Assembly (NCBI RefSeq): GCF_000702505.1
Contig: NZ_JNIM01000001.1
Location: 2,418,001-2,482,000 of the forward strand
DNA length: 64,000 bases
Source of the DNA: Thermogemmatispora carboxidivorans
GTDB taxonomy: Bacteria > Chloroflexota > Ktedonobacteria > Ktedonobacterales > Ktedonobacteraceae
Direction of reading: 5' to 3'
The notes under the pieces are model-generated. The model worked only from the letters and a program-made list of their open reading frames with translations. It did no database searches and had not been told where the DNA came from. Shown here piece by piece: positions 33,764-42,672 of this stretch. Position numbers and translations under genes: made by a program. Positions within the stretch are counted from its first letter, which is position 1. Every line of letters starts with the position of its first letter.

Positions 33764-36163
33764 GTGCCTATGGGAACACGCTGGTTTGGTGCTCCGGTTC
33801 AGCGCACCGAGGACCCGCGCTTGCTGCGTGGGCGGGGAACCTACGTCGATGATATCGCTTTGCCAGAAATGGTGCATGCCGCTGTTCTGCGCAGCCCCTA
33901 TGCTCATGCCCGTATCAGGCACATCGACGCCTCGGCGGCGCGTGCCCTGCCTGGCGTGCACCTGGTTTTGACGGCGGAGGATCTGGGCGAGCTGTTGGAG
34001 CCATCGCCCCTATTGGTGCCTCACCCGGCGCTGACGCAGCCGCGCACCCAGCTCCCCCTGGCCCGCGATGAGGTGCATTATGCTGGGGCCGCCGTGGCTT
34101 TTGTGGTCGCCGAGGATCGCTATCTGGCTGAGGACGCGCTGGAGCTGATCGACGTTGACTACGAGCCACTGCCAGTCGTGGCCAGCCTGGAGCAAGCGGT
34201 GGCTGAGGGGGGGCCGCTGGTCCATGCCGATGTGCCCGGCAACGTAGCGGCGCACCTGGTGCAACGGGTTGGCGATCCCGAGGGAGTCATGGCTTCCGCT
34301 CCTCATGTGCTGCGCGAGCGCTTTGTGATGGAGCGCGGTTCGGCTATGCCAATGGAAGGCCGTGGGGTAGTCGCCCGCTGGGATCCCCATGAGGGCATGC
34401 TGACCTGTTGGATGTCAACGCAGGGACCGATCCCCATCCGCAATGGCCTGGCGGCGATGTTCCGCTTGCCGGAGCATAAGGTGCGCGTCGTGGCTCCCGA
34501 TGTGGGTGGGGGCTTTGGTACCAAGATTATGATGTTCTACCCGGAGGAGATCCTGACACCGCTGGCGGCGCTGCGGCTGGGGCGTCCAGTGAAGTGGATC
34601 GAAGACCGCGCCGAGCATTTCCTCTCGGCCAACCAGGAGCGGGGCCAGATCCATGACGTGGAATATGCCTTTAATGATGAGGGCATCCTGCTGGCGGTCC
34701 GCGATGTCTTCTTGCACGACACCGGGGCCTATACGCCCTATGGCATCATTGTCCCGATTATTACAGCCTGCACCCTGCCCGGCCCCTATCGCTTGCGCCA
34801 TTATTATAGCGAGTTCACGGTCCTCTATACCAACAAGGTGCCGGTCAGTCCGTATCGTGGCGCAGGTCGCCCCCACGCGGTTTTTGTCATGGAGCGCATC
34901 ATGGACCGCATTGCGGAGGAGCTGGGACTTGATCCGCTGGAGGTGCGCAGCCGCAACTTTATTCGGCCCGATGAGTTCCCCTGGGATGTCGGCCTGGTCT
35001 ATCAAGACGGCGGGCCAACGATCTACGACAGTGGCAACTACCAGGCCGGCCTGGAGCGCCTCAAGGAGGCCCTGGGCTACGAACAGTTTCGCGCAGAGCA
35101 GCGCCGGGCGCGCGAGGAGGGGCGCTATCTGGGGGTAGGAGTTGCCTGCTATGTCGAGGGCACGGGGATCGGTCCGTACGAGGGGGCCCAGGTGCGCGTC
35201 GAGTCGGATGGACGGGTCTATGTCTCGACGGGCGTGACGACCCAGGGACAGGCCCATCAGACGACCTTCGCCCAAATCGTGGCTGACCAGCTGGGGGTTG
35301 ACCCACGGGATGTACTGGTGACGACCGGAGATTCGCAAGCCTTCTACTGGGGCGTTGGCACCTTCGCCAGTCGGGCCGCCACAGTGGCCGGTTCGGCGAT
35401 CCACCTGGCGGCGGTCAAGGTCCGTGAGAAGGCCAAGCAGATAGCGGCGGACCTCTTTGAAGCCTCGCCGGAGGATATCGAGCTGGCCGATGGCAAGGTC
35501 TTTGTGCGTGATGCGCCTCAGCGGGCACTGACCCTTGGTCAGGTGGCCATCGCCTCGAATCCCCTGCGCTATTCGTATGGAGAGAATGCCCGCAAGCTGA
35601 TGCAGATGCAGCTGGCAGGGCCGCGTCCTGGTCCGGCGCTGCCGGAGGAACGTGGTGGCCCGGGGCTGGAAGCAACGGCGTTCTATAGCCCCCCGCGCGG
35701 TACCTTTGCCAGTGGAGCGCATGGGGCCATTGTGGAGGTTGATCCACGGACAGGCCTGGTCACGTTCCTCAAGTATGTGGCTGTCCACGACTGCGGACGA
35801 GTGATCAACCCGCTGGTGGTTGAGGGTCAGGTGCATGGAGGCGTGGCCCAGGGGATCGGCGGCGCCTTCTACGAGCGCCTCGTCTTCAATGAAGAGGGGC
35901 AGCTGCTCAACGGCAGCTTTATGGATTACTTGCTGCCGACGGTCGAGGAGATCCCTCCACTGCAGGTCGAGCATGTAGAGACCCCCTCACCGCTCAATCC
36001 GCTGGGCGTGAAGGGGGCAGGTGAAGCCGGCACCATTCCGGTGGCGGCCCTCTTTGCCTCGGCCCTCGACGACGCCCTGGCCCCCTTCGGCCTGCGCATC
36101 CGTGAGATGCCTCTCGATCCCTGTCGTTTGCTGCAGCTGCTCAGAGAGCGTCAGAATACTTGA
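33764..36163 (+). CDS. Molybdopterin-binding large subunit (form II CoxL-like)
   Basis: A 799-residue large subunit holding the Mo cofactor. Domains run from RTEDPRLLRGRGTYVDD through the molybdopterin motifs VVAPDVGGGFGTKI and GVGTFASRAATVAG to the catalytic Glu E754 in GVKGAGEAGTIP. The active-site loop is PYRGAGR at 363-369. Form I CO dehydrogenases carry a Cys in this loop (AYxCSFR); AYRGAGR-type loops define the form II or 'putative' group, whose CO activity is weak or unproven. This enzyme may therefore oxidise another aldehyde, purine or heterocycle. The gene starts GTG at 33764 (ATG at 33770 also possible) with GGGAGGAGG just upstream. Confidence 0.9.
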   Translation: MPMGTRWFGAPVQRTEDPRLLRGRGTYVDDIALPEMVHAAVLRSPYAHARIRHIDASAARALPGVHLVLTAEDLGELLEPSPLLVPHPALTQPRTQLPLARDEVHYAGAAVAFVVAEDRYLAEDALELIDVDYEPLPVVASLEQAVAEGGPLVHADVPGNVAAHLVQRVGDPEGVMASAPHVLRERFVMERGSAMPMEGRGVVARWDPHEGMLTCWMSTQGPIPIRNGLAAMFRLPEHKVRVVAPDVGGGFGTKIMMFYPEEILTPLAALRLGRPVKWIEDRAEHFLSANQERGQIHDVEYAFNDEGILLAVRDVFLHDTGAYTPYGIIVPIITACTLPGPYRLRHYYSEFTVLYTNKVPVSPYRGAGRPHAVFVMERIMDRIAEELGLDPLEVRSRNFIRPDEFPWDVGLVYQDGGPTIYDSGNYQAGLERLKEALGYEQFRAEQRRAREEGRYLGVGVACYVEGTGIGPYEGAQVRVESDGRVYVSTGVTTQGQAHQTTFAQIVADQLGVDPRDVLVTTGDSQAFYWGVGTFASRAATVAGSAIHLAAVKVREKAKQIAADLFEASPEDIELADGKVFVRDAPQRALTLGQVAIASNPLRYSYGENARKLMQMQLAGPRPGPALPEERGGPGLEATAFYSPPRGTFASGAHGAIVEVDPRTGLVTFLKYVAVHDCGRVINPLVVEGQVHGGVAQGIGGAFYERLVFNEEGQLLNGSFMDYLLPTVEEIPPLQVEHVETPSPLNPLGVKGAGEAGTIPVAALFASALDDALAPFGLRIREMPLDPCRLLQLLRERQNT

Positions 36164-36302
36164 AGCGCATGGATCGTGTGAGATACCGCGATTTGTGAAA
36201 AATTACCGGTAGACATTCAGGCGGCGATATGCGATACTCAACGTGGCTAGCCATGCGTGTGAGCCGAGTATGCCAACCAAGAAGAGTGGAGGGTCCTATC
36301 TC

Positions 36303-37505
36303 ATGTCCTCAATGTATCCTCCGTATGGAGGAGGGGCCGCAGGTCAGCTCTGTCAGCGCTGTAGGATGCCGTTAGCACCCAACGAGGTCTATTGCAGTAA
36401 CTGCGGATACTATAATGCACCTGCCAGCAACCAGCCGGCGCCATCGAATCCGGGGACGCCCTGGGGAGAAGGAGCGGGAGGCTATCCGCCGACAATCTAT
36501 GGTCAGCCATATCCTGGCGGTGGGACGCCTTCGCAGTGGGGTCAGGCGGCGACTCCTGCCTCGACGCCTCCGCCGCCGTCCGCGCCGGGCTACTATGGAG
36601 ATGTGCCGTCCGCGACACCTCCACCACCGGGGTACTCCTTTCCTGACCAGGGCAGTGCTCCGCCCTATTCTGCTTCGGCCCCAGGCAGCTACCCCCAGGC
36701 AGGGGGGTATCAGGTACCACCCCTACCTCCTTCCCAGCCGCCTGAGCGACCTCGCAGGGGGCCGAATTTCGGCCTGATTGCCCTGATTGTGGTCGTGGTC
36801 CTGGTGCTGGTGCTTGGCGGGATCGGCGTTTTCGCCCTCACGCATCGCGGTGGGGGAGGAACCACGGGCACCCAGACCCCAACGCCTGCCCAGGGCACTA
36901 GCGCCCCGACTGCTACGCCGCTGTTCAGCGACAATTTTGCGAATAACAACCACGGCTGGGACCTGACCAGTGTGCCGGGGCGTTACTCAGTCAAGCTCGG
37001 GAACGGACAGCTGCTTCTGGAAGAAGATAACAATCGCATCCTGCCAGAGTTTGTGCCTGGCAAAACCTTCGATGACTTCAGGTTGGACGTAGACGCCGCC
37101 ATTACCAAGGGAACACAGGAGAACAGTGGCTTCGGGATCTATATCCGCGCCTCGGCCAACCAGAATACTGAGCTGGCGACCTACTACCGCTTCGCGATGT
37201 ATGGCGATTCAACCTACGCCATCTTTAAAGGCGTCGTTGATTCCTCGGGTCAGCCACTCGATGACCAGAAGCTGGTGGGCTATCTGTCGACCACGGCTCT
37301 CAAGCCGATTGGCCAGGTCAATCACGTTGAGATCGTTGCCAAGGGGTCGACGATGACGCTCTCGGTGAATGGTCAGGTGCTCAACAGCGTGACCGATACC
37401 AGCTATAAGAGTGGCTCGATCGCCCTCTATGTCTCGAATCTACCCGATACGCCCAAGGGCGTGGTGGTGGCCTACTCGAATCTGGCGATCTATCCTGCTG
37501 CCTGA
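36303..37505 (+). CDS. Zinc-ribbon, single-pass membrane protein with a LamG-like extracellular domain
   Basis: A 400-residue protein with four visible parts: a zinc ribbon (CQRCRMPLAPNEVYCSNCG, residues 17-35), a Pro/Gly/Ser-rich linker of about 120 residues, one transmembrane helix (GLIALIVVVVLVLVLGGIGVFALT, near 160-183), and a C-terminal beta-sandwich resembling concanavalin-A/LamG-type domains (FSDNFANNNHGWDLTSVPGRY ... NSGFGIYIRASANQN ... LYVSNLP). The cytosolic zinc ribbon and exported sandwich suggest a sensor or structural protein. The function is unknown. The start is ATG 36303, with GGAGGG about 10 nt upstream. It sits between coxL and a convergent glycosyltransferase. Confidence 0.8.
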   Translation: MSSMYPPYGGGAAGQLCQRCRMPLAPNEVYCSNCGYYNAPASNQPAPSNPGTPWGEGAGGYPPTIYGQPYPGGGTPSQWGQAATPASTPPPPSAPGYYGDVPSATPPPPGYSFPDQGSAPPYSASAPGSYPQAGGYQVPPLPPSQPPERPRRGPNFGLIALIVVVVLVLVLGGIGVFALTHRGGGGTTGTQTPTPAQGTSAPTATPLFSDNFANNNHGWDLTSVPGRYSVKLGNGQLLLEEDNNRILPEFVPGKTFDDFRLDVDAAITKGTQENSGFGIYIRASANQNTELATYYRFAMYGDSTYAIFKGVVDSSGQPLDDQKLVGYLSTTALKPIGQVNHVEIVAKGSTMTLSVNGQVLNSVTDTSYKSGSIALYVSNLPDTPKGVVVAYSNLAIYPAA

Positions 37506-37521
37506 GCTGGCAGGAGTTGTA

Positions 37522-37554
37522 CCCTGCCGCTCCAGGTAGCTGACAACGGCAGGG
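37522..37554. terminator. 8-bp hairpin between zinc-ribbon and GT39-like genes
   Basis: CCCTGCCG (37522-37529) pairs with CGGCAGGG (37547-37554). A competing GGCAGG/CCTGCC hairpin (37509-37514 with 37523-37528) shares the left arm. Convergent position; no T-tract. Confidence 0.4.
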
Positions 37555-37621
37555 GACTTGGGAGCTGGTAAGCTGGCCAGCCTTGGTGGCAGAAGCTGAC
37601 ACCGTCCTGGGCCTTGACCAT

Positions 37622-39562
37622 TCAGGTTCTGCCTTCAGGGTCGGCGCCGTTGGCTGCTGAAGGTGAGGCTGGTGGTGAAGGTGCAGGCCGAGGCTGGTAG
37701 ACGAGGTAGCCAACAACCTGGTAGAGGCGATAGGTCTGCCTGGCCTCGGGAGAGGAGAGTACATGTTGTTGGAAAAAGCTGGCCTGCTGACGTCCCGTAG
37801 CGGCATCGAGTAACCCTTTGGCAACGGGAAAGACGTAGGCGGGTGCAGGCGCGCTCTCGACGATTTGGCGGTACGGTCCATAGCGGTTAAAGCCTGGTTG
37901 TAGTTTGGAGTCGAGCACGCTGCAGATGATCTGTTCCCGGCTCAGGAAGACGAGCCAATTGCAGGTCCAGTATTCAGAGTAGACCCGTGTGGCTCCAATA
38001 GCTTCTAACTCGCGAATTAAGGCCAGACGCCGCTGGTAGTCGGCCTGGGAGGCGGGAATGTCCGCAAAGGTGCGAGCGGTTCCGACCAGGAAGGTCGCTC
38101 CTACTAGCGACAAGAGAAGTATCGGCGGAAGAGCCGTGACCATTCTGGCCCCGTGGTCACGGGCGCCGGTGCTGGCGGGACGAAATGGCCACCTGGTCTG
38201 GCGAAGGTTTTCCAGGGCGTGGGCGCTCCGCTGCCAGAGCGGCCAGAGCAGTACCGGAAGAGTCACCAGGGCACAGGTCAAGTAGCGGAAGGTGGTATCC
38301 GGCGAGACGGCGGCTACGGGCGCCGCGGCATAAAGGAAGAGCGTCAGGCCAACGCTCGCCAGCAAGGCCAGTTGTGCACACAGGCGTATTGCCTCCTCGC
38401 GGGCCGCTCCAGCCTCCAGCGGCTTTGGCTCGGTGCGCCCCAGATGGAGGTGAGGCCAGCAGTGACCGGGCCAGGGTAGTGACAAAGCATGGGTCCACCG
38501 GAGTCGCTGCAGGCGGCGTAAACAGAACAGGGCTGCCAGCAAGGCGAGCACCACATAGGCGAGTCCCCAGCCCATCTGCGCCGAGACGCAGAGCCAGGTC
38601 GACGGCGTCGGCCAGTCCCAGGGAGGAACAGCACTGAGCGGACAGCGTGGCTGGTAGCCTGTGGCCCATGGCAGTGCGATAAAGAAAGTCCCACTGAGCT
38701 GATGCAGCCAGGTCAGATGGTAAGCGGCTAACTGATCGGCGCCGCCGTGATGGATAGATAAGAGCACAGCTAATGAGTTCTGGCTAAAAGGGGCTGTCAG
38801 ATTGTAGTAGAGCAGCGGCTCAGCTCCGATCACTGTCCCCAGGAGCAGGCTCAGACCCGCGCGCCCCCACAGCTCGCGCCCGCAGAAAAGCACCAGCAGC
38901 ACCAGAGCTGCCAGCACGAAGGGGCCGATCAGAAAGTCAATCCACAAGGCCAGACCGATACTCATCCCAAGCAGGACATACACCGCCAGCCGCCTCCAGG
39001 AGGCTGATCGGCGCTGCGCGCTGCTGGCAGAGAAGGAGAGTGCCAGCCAGGTAGCGAGCAGCAGAATCAGAGGGGCGAACATCAGCATCTCGGGGTATTC
39101 TCCCACCGCACGCAGCTGGAGAAAGAGCAGGTCCCCCGAGCCAAAAGTAAAGAGCAGCAGGCAGGCCAGGGCAAAAGCTCGACCGTAGAGAAGGCGCACC
39201 AGACCATAGCTGCTCAGCAGGAAGCCGGCGACAAATGGCAGCAAGGCCAGGCGCAAGGTGAAGAGCGAAGGGCCAAAGAGGCGGAAGAGGGGCGCAGCCA
39301 CATATCCTTCAACCGGTCCCATATAGGGCAAGCCATAGAAGAAGATAGGGTGGTCACCCTGGAAAGCGACGTGCAGCGCCACCAGGCCCATATTAGCCTC
39401 ATCGCTGTTGGTGACGGGCCAGGGGGAGCGAATCAGCAGGAAGCGGAGCGTCAGAGCCAGCAGCAGGGTCAGTGCCACGGCGAGCCATTCCAAGACAGAG
39501 CGAGAGAGGCCTCTGGTGTGCTGAGGACGCTGCACTGGGACGGCGAGCTGATGTGTGAGCAT
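37622..39562 (-). CDS. GT39/PMT-like polytopic membrane glycosyltransferase (paralogue a)
   Basis: A 646-residue membrane protein with ten or more helices. The first periplasmic loop has NSDEANMGLVALHVAFQGDHP, in which the SDE motif resembles the catalytic acidic residues of GT39/ArnT-type mannosyl- or aminoarabinosyl-transferases that use polyprenyl-linked donors. YGLPYMGPVEGYVAAPLFRLFGPS follows and is matched in the paralogue at 49570-51357. I set the start at ATG 39562; GGAAAG lies six nt upstream. Residues before it are poorly conserved with the paralogue. Its C-terminal external part (after TFADIPASQAD) may bind the acceptor. Acceptor and donor are unknown. Confidence 0.75.
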   Translation of the reverse strand: MLTHQLAVPVQRPQHTRGLSRSVLEWLAVALTLLLALTLRFLLIRSPWPVTNSDEANMGLVALHVAFQGDHPIFFYGLPYMGPVEGYVAAPLFRLFGPSLFTLRLALLPFVAGFLLSSYGLVRLLYGRAFALACLLLFTFGSGDLLFLQLRAVGEYPEMLMFAPLILLLATWLALSFSASSAQRRSASWRRLAVYVLLGMSIGLALWIDFLIGPFVLAALVLLVLFCGRELWGRAGLSLLLGTVIGAEPLLYYNLTAPFSQNSLAVLLSIHHGGADQLAAYHLTWLHQLSGTFFIALPWATGYQPRCPLSAVPPWDWPTPSTWLCVSAQMGWGLAYVVLALLAALFCLRRLQRLRWTHALSLPWPGHCWPHLHLGRTEPKPLEAGAAREEAIRLCAQLALLASVGLTLFLYAAAPVAAVSPDTTFRYLTCALVTLPVLLWPLWQRSAHALENLRQTRWPFRPASTGARDHGARMVTALPPILLLSLVGATFLVGTARTFADIPASQADYQRRLALIRELEAIGATRVYSEYWTCNWLVFLSREQIICSVLDSKLQPGFNRYGPYRQIVESAPAPAYVFPVAKGLLDAATGRQQASFFQQHVLSSPEARQTYRLYQVVGYLVYQPRPAPSPPASPSAANGADPEGRT

Positions 39563-39866
39563 CGTTCTTTCCGGATCTCCGTTGCTGAAGATGGTAGGAG
39601 CTGAGCAGGAGCAACCTGGCAGGCCAGAAGCGGATGCTCCAGCGAGCCGGCCCAGCCAGCGTCTGCCCTCTGCCATGTCCCTCCCAAGAAAAGAGGAACG
39701 AGTCTCAGTGGAAGTGAGTCACGCCCCCGTACCCTGCTCCTGGAAGGCTCGGCCCATTCCGTCCAGAGCCGCGGCGCTGGCCTCAAGAGGGCGACCAGGC
39801 CCATCCCTGTCTGCGGCGGAGAAGAGAAGGAAGGAAGCGAGCCGAAGAGAGCCAGCCAGCTCCAGA
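39563..39866. other. Spacer between the dehydratase and GT39a genes
   Basis: Both flanking genes read leftwards. No promoter or ORF is supported; only weak inverted repeats. Nothing else seen. Confidence 0.3.
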
Positions 39867-40841
39867 TTAGGGCCAGTCGCTCAGGGCCTGAGCATAGAGC
39901 GCCGGATCAACGTTGCCGCCGCTCACAATGCAGCAGACACGCTGACCACGGAAGCGCTCCGGCTGGAGCAGCAAGGCTCCCAGGGCCAGAGCACCTGTCG
40001 GCTCAACCTTCAGATTTGCCAGCAAGAAGAGACGGCGCAGCGCATCCAGCGTTACCTCATCCGGGACCTCGATGATCTCCTCCACTCCCTGGCGGATGAT
40101 CTCCCAGTTGAGTCGCCCCAACGAGAGGGTGCGCGCCCCATCAGCAACCGTCTCCGGCTCCATCTCGTTCGTGAGCAGTTGTCCACTGTGCAGCGAGCGA
40201 GCGGCATCGTTGCCAGGTAGCGGCTCTGCCCCAATGATGCGTGTCGGACGTCCAAGAAGGTCACGAGCAATGATCTGACCTGAGATCAGTCCACCACCGC
40301 CGACCGGCACCAGCAGCACATCGACCTCTGCCTGGCGCAGAATCTCCTGTCCGAGGGTCGAATTCCCCACGACCACGCGGTAGTCGTCGTAGGCTGGGGC
40401 AATGAAAGCCTCGGGCTGCTTGCGGGCCAACTGTGCCACGCGCTCCTGACGGCTAACACGGCGAACATCGGTCAGCTCGACTCTCCCCCCGTAGGCCCGG
40501 ACGGCCTCAATCTTCACATGGGCCGCGGTCGAAGGCATAACGATCGTCGCCTCTTTTCCCAGTAAGCGTGCCGCATAGGCCACGGCCTGACCAAAGTTAC
40601 CAGAGGAGGCAGTGATAATCTGCCGCTGAGGAACACTGGCCAGCAGATGGTAGGCAGCACGAAATTTAAAGCTGCCCGTATATTGAAAGGTCTCACTGGC
40701 AAGCAGCAGCTGACAGCCTAGAGCCTCGGAGAGGCGGGGAGCGGGCAGTAGGAGCGTAGGACGCAGATAACGCGGCAACCTTTGCCACACCTCTTCAACG
40801 TAAGTAGGAGTCAGCTCGGGTGCCAGATCATAGCGGTGCAT
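39867..40841 (-). CDS. PLP fold-II threonine/serine dehydratase-like enzyme
   Basis: A 324-residue enzyme of the threonine dehydratase/serine racemase group. K59 in TGSFKFRAA is the PLP lysine; SSGNFGQAVAYAARLLG contacts the phosphate/carboxylate; LLVPVGGGGLISGQ is the phosphate-binding glycine loop; IVSGGNVDP closes the active site. It lacks the C-terminal regulatory (ACT-like) domain of biosynthetic IlvA, so it resembles the catabolic or racemase-like short forms. It deaminates threonine or serine to the keto acid, or may racemise serine. Its leader has a strong promoter and an RNA stem at the very 5' end (separate entry). No ilv neighbours. Confidence 0.85.
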   Translation of the reverse strand: MHRYDLAPELTPTYVEEVWQRLPRYLRPTLLLPAPRLSEALGCQLLLASETFQYTGSFKFRAAYHLLASVPQRQIITASSGNFGQAVAYAARLLGKEATIVMPSTAAHVKIEAVRAYGGRVELTDVRRVSRQERVAQLARKQPEAFIAPAYDDYRVVVGNSTLGQEILRQAEVDVLLVPVGGGGLISGQIIARDLLGRPTRIIGAEPLPGNDAARSLHSGQLLTNEMEPETVADGARTLSLGRLNWEIIRQGVEEIIEVPDEVTLDALRRLFLLANLKVEPTGALALGALLLQPERFRGQRVCCIVSGGNVDPALYAQALSDWP

Positions 40842-40908
40842 AGCAGGTGTCTGCTTCTTTCCTGGGCAAGATTGTCAAGCGGCTCATGCATGGCCGAAAG
40901 CAACAACT

Positions 40909-40991
40909 AAAGGAGCGCCGCCCCAATGGCCTTCCTTCCCTGCCAGGTGGCAGGATGGGATCGCAGCAAAGTGTCTCTACGGCGCTCCTTT
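40909..40991 (-). promoter_or_regulatory. Structured 5' leader of the dehydratase gene
   Basis: A 12-bp perfect stem (40909-40920 with 40980-40991) encloses an inner hairpin CCTGCC-AGGT-GGCAGG (40939-40954). On the minus strand it begins within a nucleotide or two of the predicted transcription start and ends about 70 nt before the ATG at 40841. It looks like a cis-acting RNA; no known riboswitch or T-box core is recognisable. Confidence 0.5.
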
Positions 40992-40995
40992 GGTC

Positions 40996-41025
40996 ATTGT
41001 ACCATTGCAGATCTGCGGAAGACAA
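40996..41025 (-). promoter_or_regulatory. Promoter for the dehydratase gene
   Basis: On the minus strand TTGTCT (complement of 41020-41025), an 18-bp spacer whose last bases are TGG, and TACAAT (complement of 40996-41001); the TGG makes an extended -10. Predicted start near 40989. Confidence 0.55.
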
Positions 41026-41150
41026 GGCGCCTCCACCGTATCGGCGTGGGCAGGCACAAACCTTCTCCTCCTCGCGTGAATGGAGGGGGGAGCAAAGGCA
41101 AGAGGCTGCCCTGGGGCCAAGTCTTGCGAACCAGCCGAGCCGGGGCCGGG
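41026..41150. other. Spacer between the dehydratase promoter and the permease stop
   Basis: Part of the 309-base gene-free stretch 40842-41150. Nothing further supported; no T-rich terminator after the permease gene is visible. Confidence 0.25.
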
Positions 41151-42557
41151 TTACGAACCCTGCTCCGGTGGCTCTGGCTCCAGGGAGCGCTCTCCGGCTG
41201 GACTCAGGCCCACAGCGGCGTCTGCTGTCACCGCCTCCTCCGGCTCTGGCGCTGGCTCGCGCAGAATCTGGTAGAGGATAATTGACCCAAACGTGGCCAC
41301 GCCAATGGCGCTCAGCTGGAAGCTTCCAATAGTCAGCGCCAGATTCCCAGCCCCCACGATCAGCGCAAAGGCCACGGTAATCAGATTGCGGCTCTTCGAA
41401 AAATCCACGCGGTTCTCGACCCAGATACGACCGCCGGTGGCGGCAATCAGACCGAAGAGCACGATCGCCAGCCCGCCAATCACGCCGGAGGGGATGGTCA
41501 TGATCAAGGCGCCGAACTTCGGGCAGAAGCCCAGCAAGATGGCCACGATAGCAGCAATAATGAAGATAGCAGTAGAATAGATACGAGTAACGGCCATGAC
41601 CCCAATATTCTCGGCGTAGGTTGTCACTCCGGTACCACCGCCGAAACCGGCGACGATCGTAGCAAGGGCATCGCCAAGGAAGGCGCGGCCCAGGTAGCGA
41701 TCAAGATTACGCCCAGTCATGGCCGCTACAGCCTTGACGTGGCCAGTATTCTCCGCGACCAGAATGACCGCCACTGGGGCGATCAATGCGATGGCTCCGG
41801 GTGAAAACGTGGGCGTTGAGAAGTGAGGCAAGCCGACCCAGCTCGCCTTTTCCAGTCCTGAGAAATCGATAGGCTTGCCCAGATGCAGACCATTAGCGAA
41901 CAGCAGGTAGATCAGATAACCGATGATACCGCCGAGCAGAATGGGCAAACGGCGCAAGGGACTGGGGAGGAAAACGGCCACAAACGCGACCGCCAGCACG
42001 GTGATGAGGCCCATCCAGGTATCGAAGGCTGAGCCGCTGACATCGCTCACGGCCACTGGGGCCAGGTTGAGCCCAATGACTGCGACGACAGCACCGGTTA
42101 CAACGGGGGGCATCAAGATATCGATCCAGCGATAGCCGGCGGCGATCACGATCAAGGCAATGATGCCGTAGACTACCCCCGCGGCAATGATGCCGCCCAG
42201 AGCAACCCCGATGTTGGGATTGAGACCCGGACCGTGGAAGCCGCTGGCGAAGCCAGTAGCTGCCAGCACCACTGCGATAAATGAAAAGCTAGAGCCAAGG
42301 TAGCTCGGCACTCGCCCGCCCACGACCAGGAAGAACAAGAGTGTGCCAATCCCAGAGAAGAAGATCGCCGTGTTCGGATCGAAGCCCATCAAAATTGGAG
42401 CCAGCACGGTCGAGCCAAACATAGCCAGCACATGCTGCAGCCCCACCAGGATAGATTGCCCCCAGGGAAGACGCTCATCGGGCGCAATAATCCCTTCGGT
42501 CTTGAGCGTCCAACCGCTGAAATAGCCGCGTTTCTCCGCGGTGTCGCCTGTTGCCAT
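41151..42557 (-). CDS. NCS2-family uracil/xanthine permease (UraA-like)
   Basis: A 468-residue transporter of the nucleobase-cation symporter-2 family with about 14 helices. WGQSILVGLQHVLAMFGSTVLAPILMG is the family's first helix region, VAENTGHVKAVAAMTGR carries the conserved Glu of the substrate site, and FGGGTGVTTYAENIGVMAVTR is the helix 10 signature. The sequence is nearer to UraA/RutG (uracil) than to purine-specific members, but this is not decisive. ATG 42557 is preceded by AGGAGGG at 9 nt; the earlier ATG at 42575 is rejected. The 250-nt leader has a terminator with a competing hairpin, so transcription is probably attenuated. Confidence 0.9.
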   Translation of the reverse strand: MATGDTAEKRGYFSGWTLKTEGIIAPDERLPWGQSILVGLQHVLAMFGSTVLAPILMGFDPNTAIFFSGIGTLLFFLVVGGRVPSYLGSSFSFIAVVLAATGFASGFHGPGLNPNIGVALGGIIAAGVVYGIIALIVIAAGYRWIDILMPPVVTGAVVAVIGLNLAPVAVSDVSGSAFDTWMGLITVLAVAFVAVFLPSPLRRLPILLGGIIGYLIYLLFANGLHLGKPIDFSGLEKASWVGLPHFSTPTFSPGAIALIAPVAVILVAENTGHVKAVAAMTGRNLDRYLGRAFLGDALATIVAGFGGGTGVTTYAENIGVMAVTRIYSTAIFIIAAIVAILLGFCPKFGALIMTIPSGVIGGLAIVLFGLIAATGGRIWVENRVDFSKSRNLITVAFALIVGAGNLALTIGSFQLSAIGVATFGSIILYQILREPAPEPEEAVTADAAVGLSPAGERSLEPEPPEQGS

Positions 42558-42612
42558 GCGGAAAACCCTCCTCATAGGAACAGTTGGCCAAAGGTGGATG
42601 CCAGAATCGCTA

Positions 42613-42672
42613 GAGAGAAAAAAGAGGGTAGTTTGTTGAATGTGCTACCCAGGGTGTGAGCGAAACGCTGGG
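42613..42672 (-). promoter_or_regulatory. Transcription attenuator in the uracil/xanthine permease leader
   Basis: On the minus strand a GGGTAG/CTACCC stem (complement of 42645-42650 and 42626-42631) with a 13-nt loop is followed by TCTTTTTTCTCTC, an intrinsic terminator. Upstream CCCAG (complement of 42668-42672) can pair with CTGGG (complement of 42648-42652), using the same GGG bases and blocking the terminator. The sensor is unknown; a GCCAGAAAGGAGGC stretch further up is only vaguely like a PyrR site. Confidence 0.55.

Noticed and set aside
34415..35974. 519-codon antisense ORF inside the coxL-like gene
   Set aside because: Shadow frame of a highly conserved GC-rich gene; translation shows no family features.
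33764..36163. True form I aerobic CO dehydrogenase
   Set aside because: The active-site loop is PYRGAGR, not the Cys-containing AYxCSFR loop.
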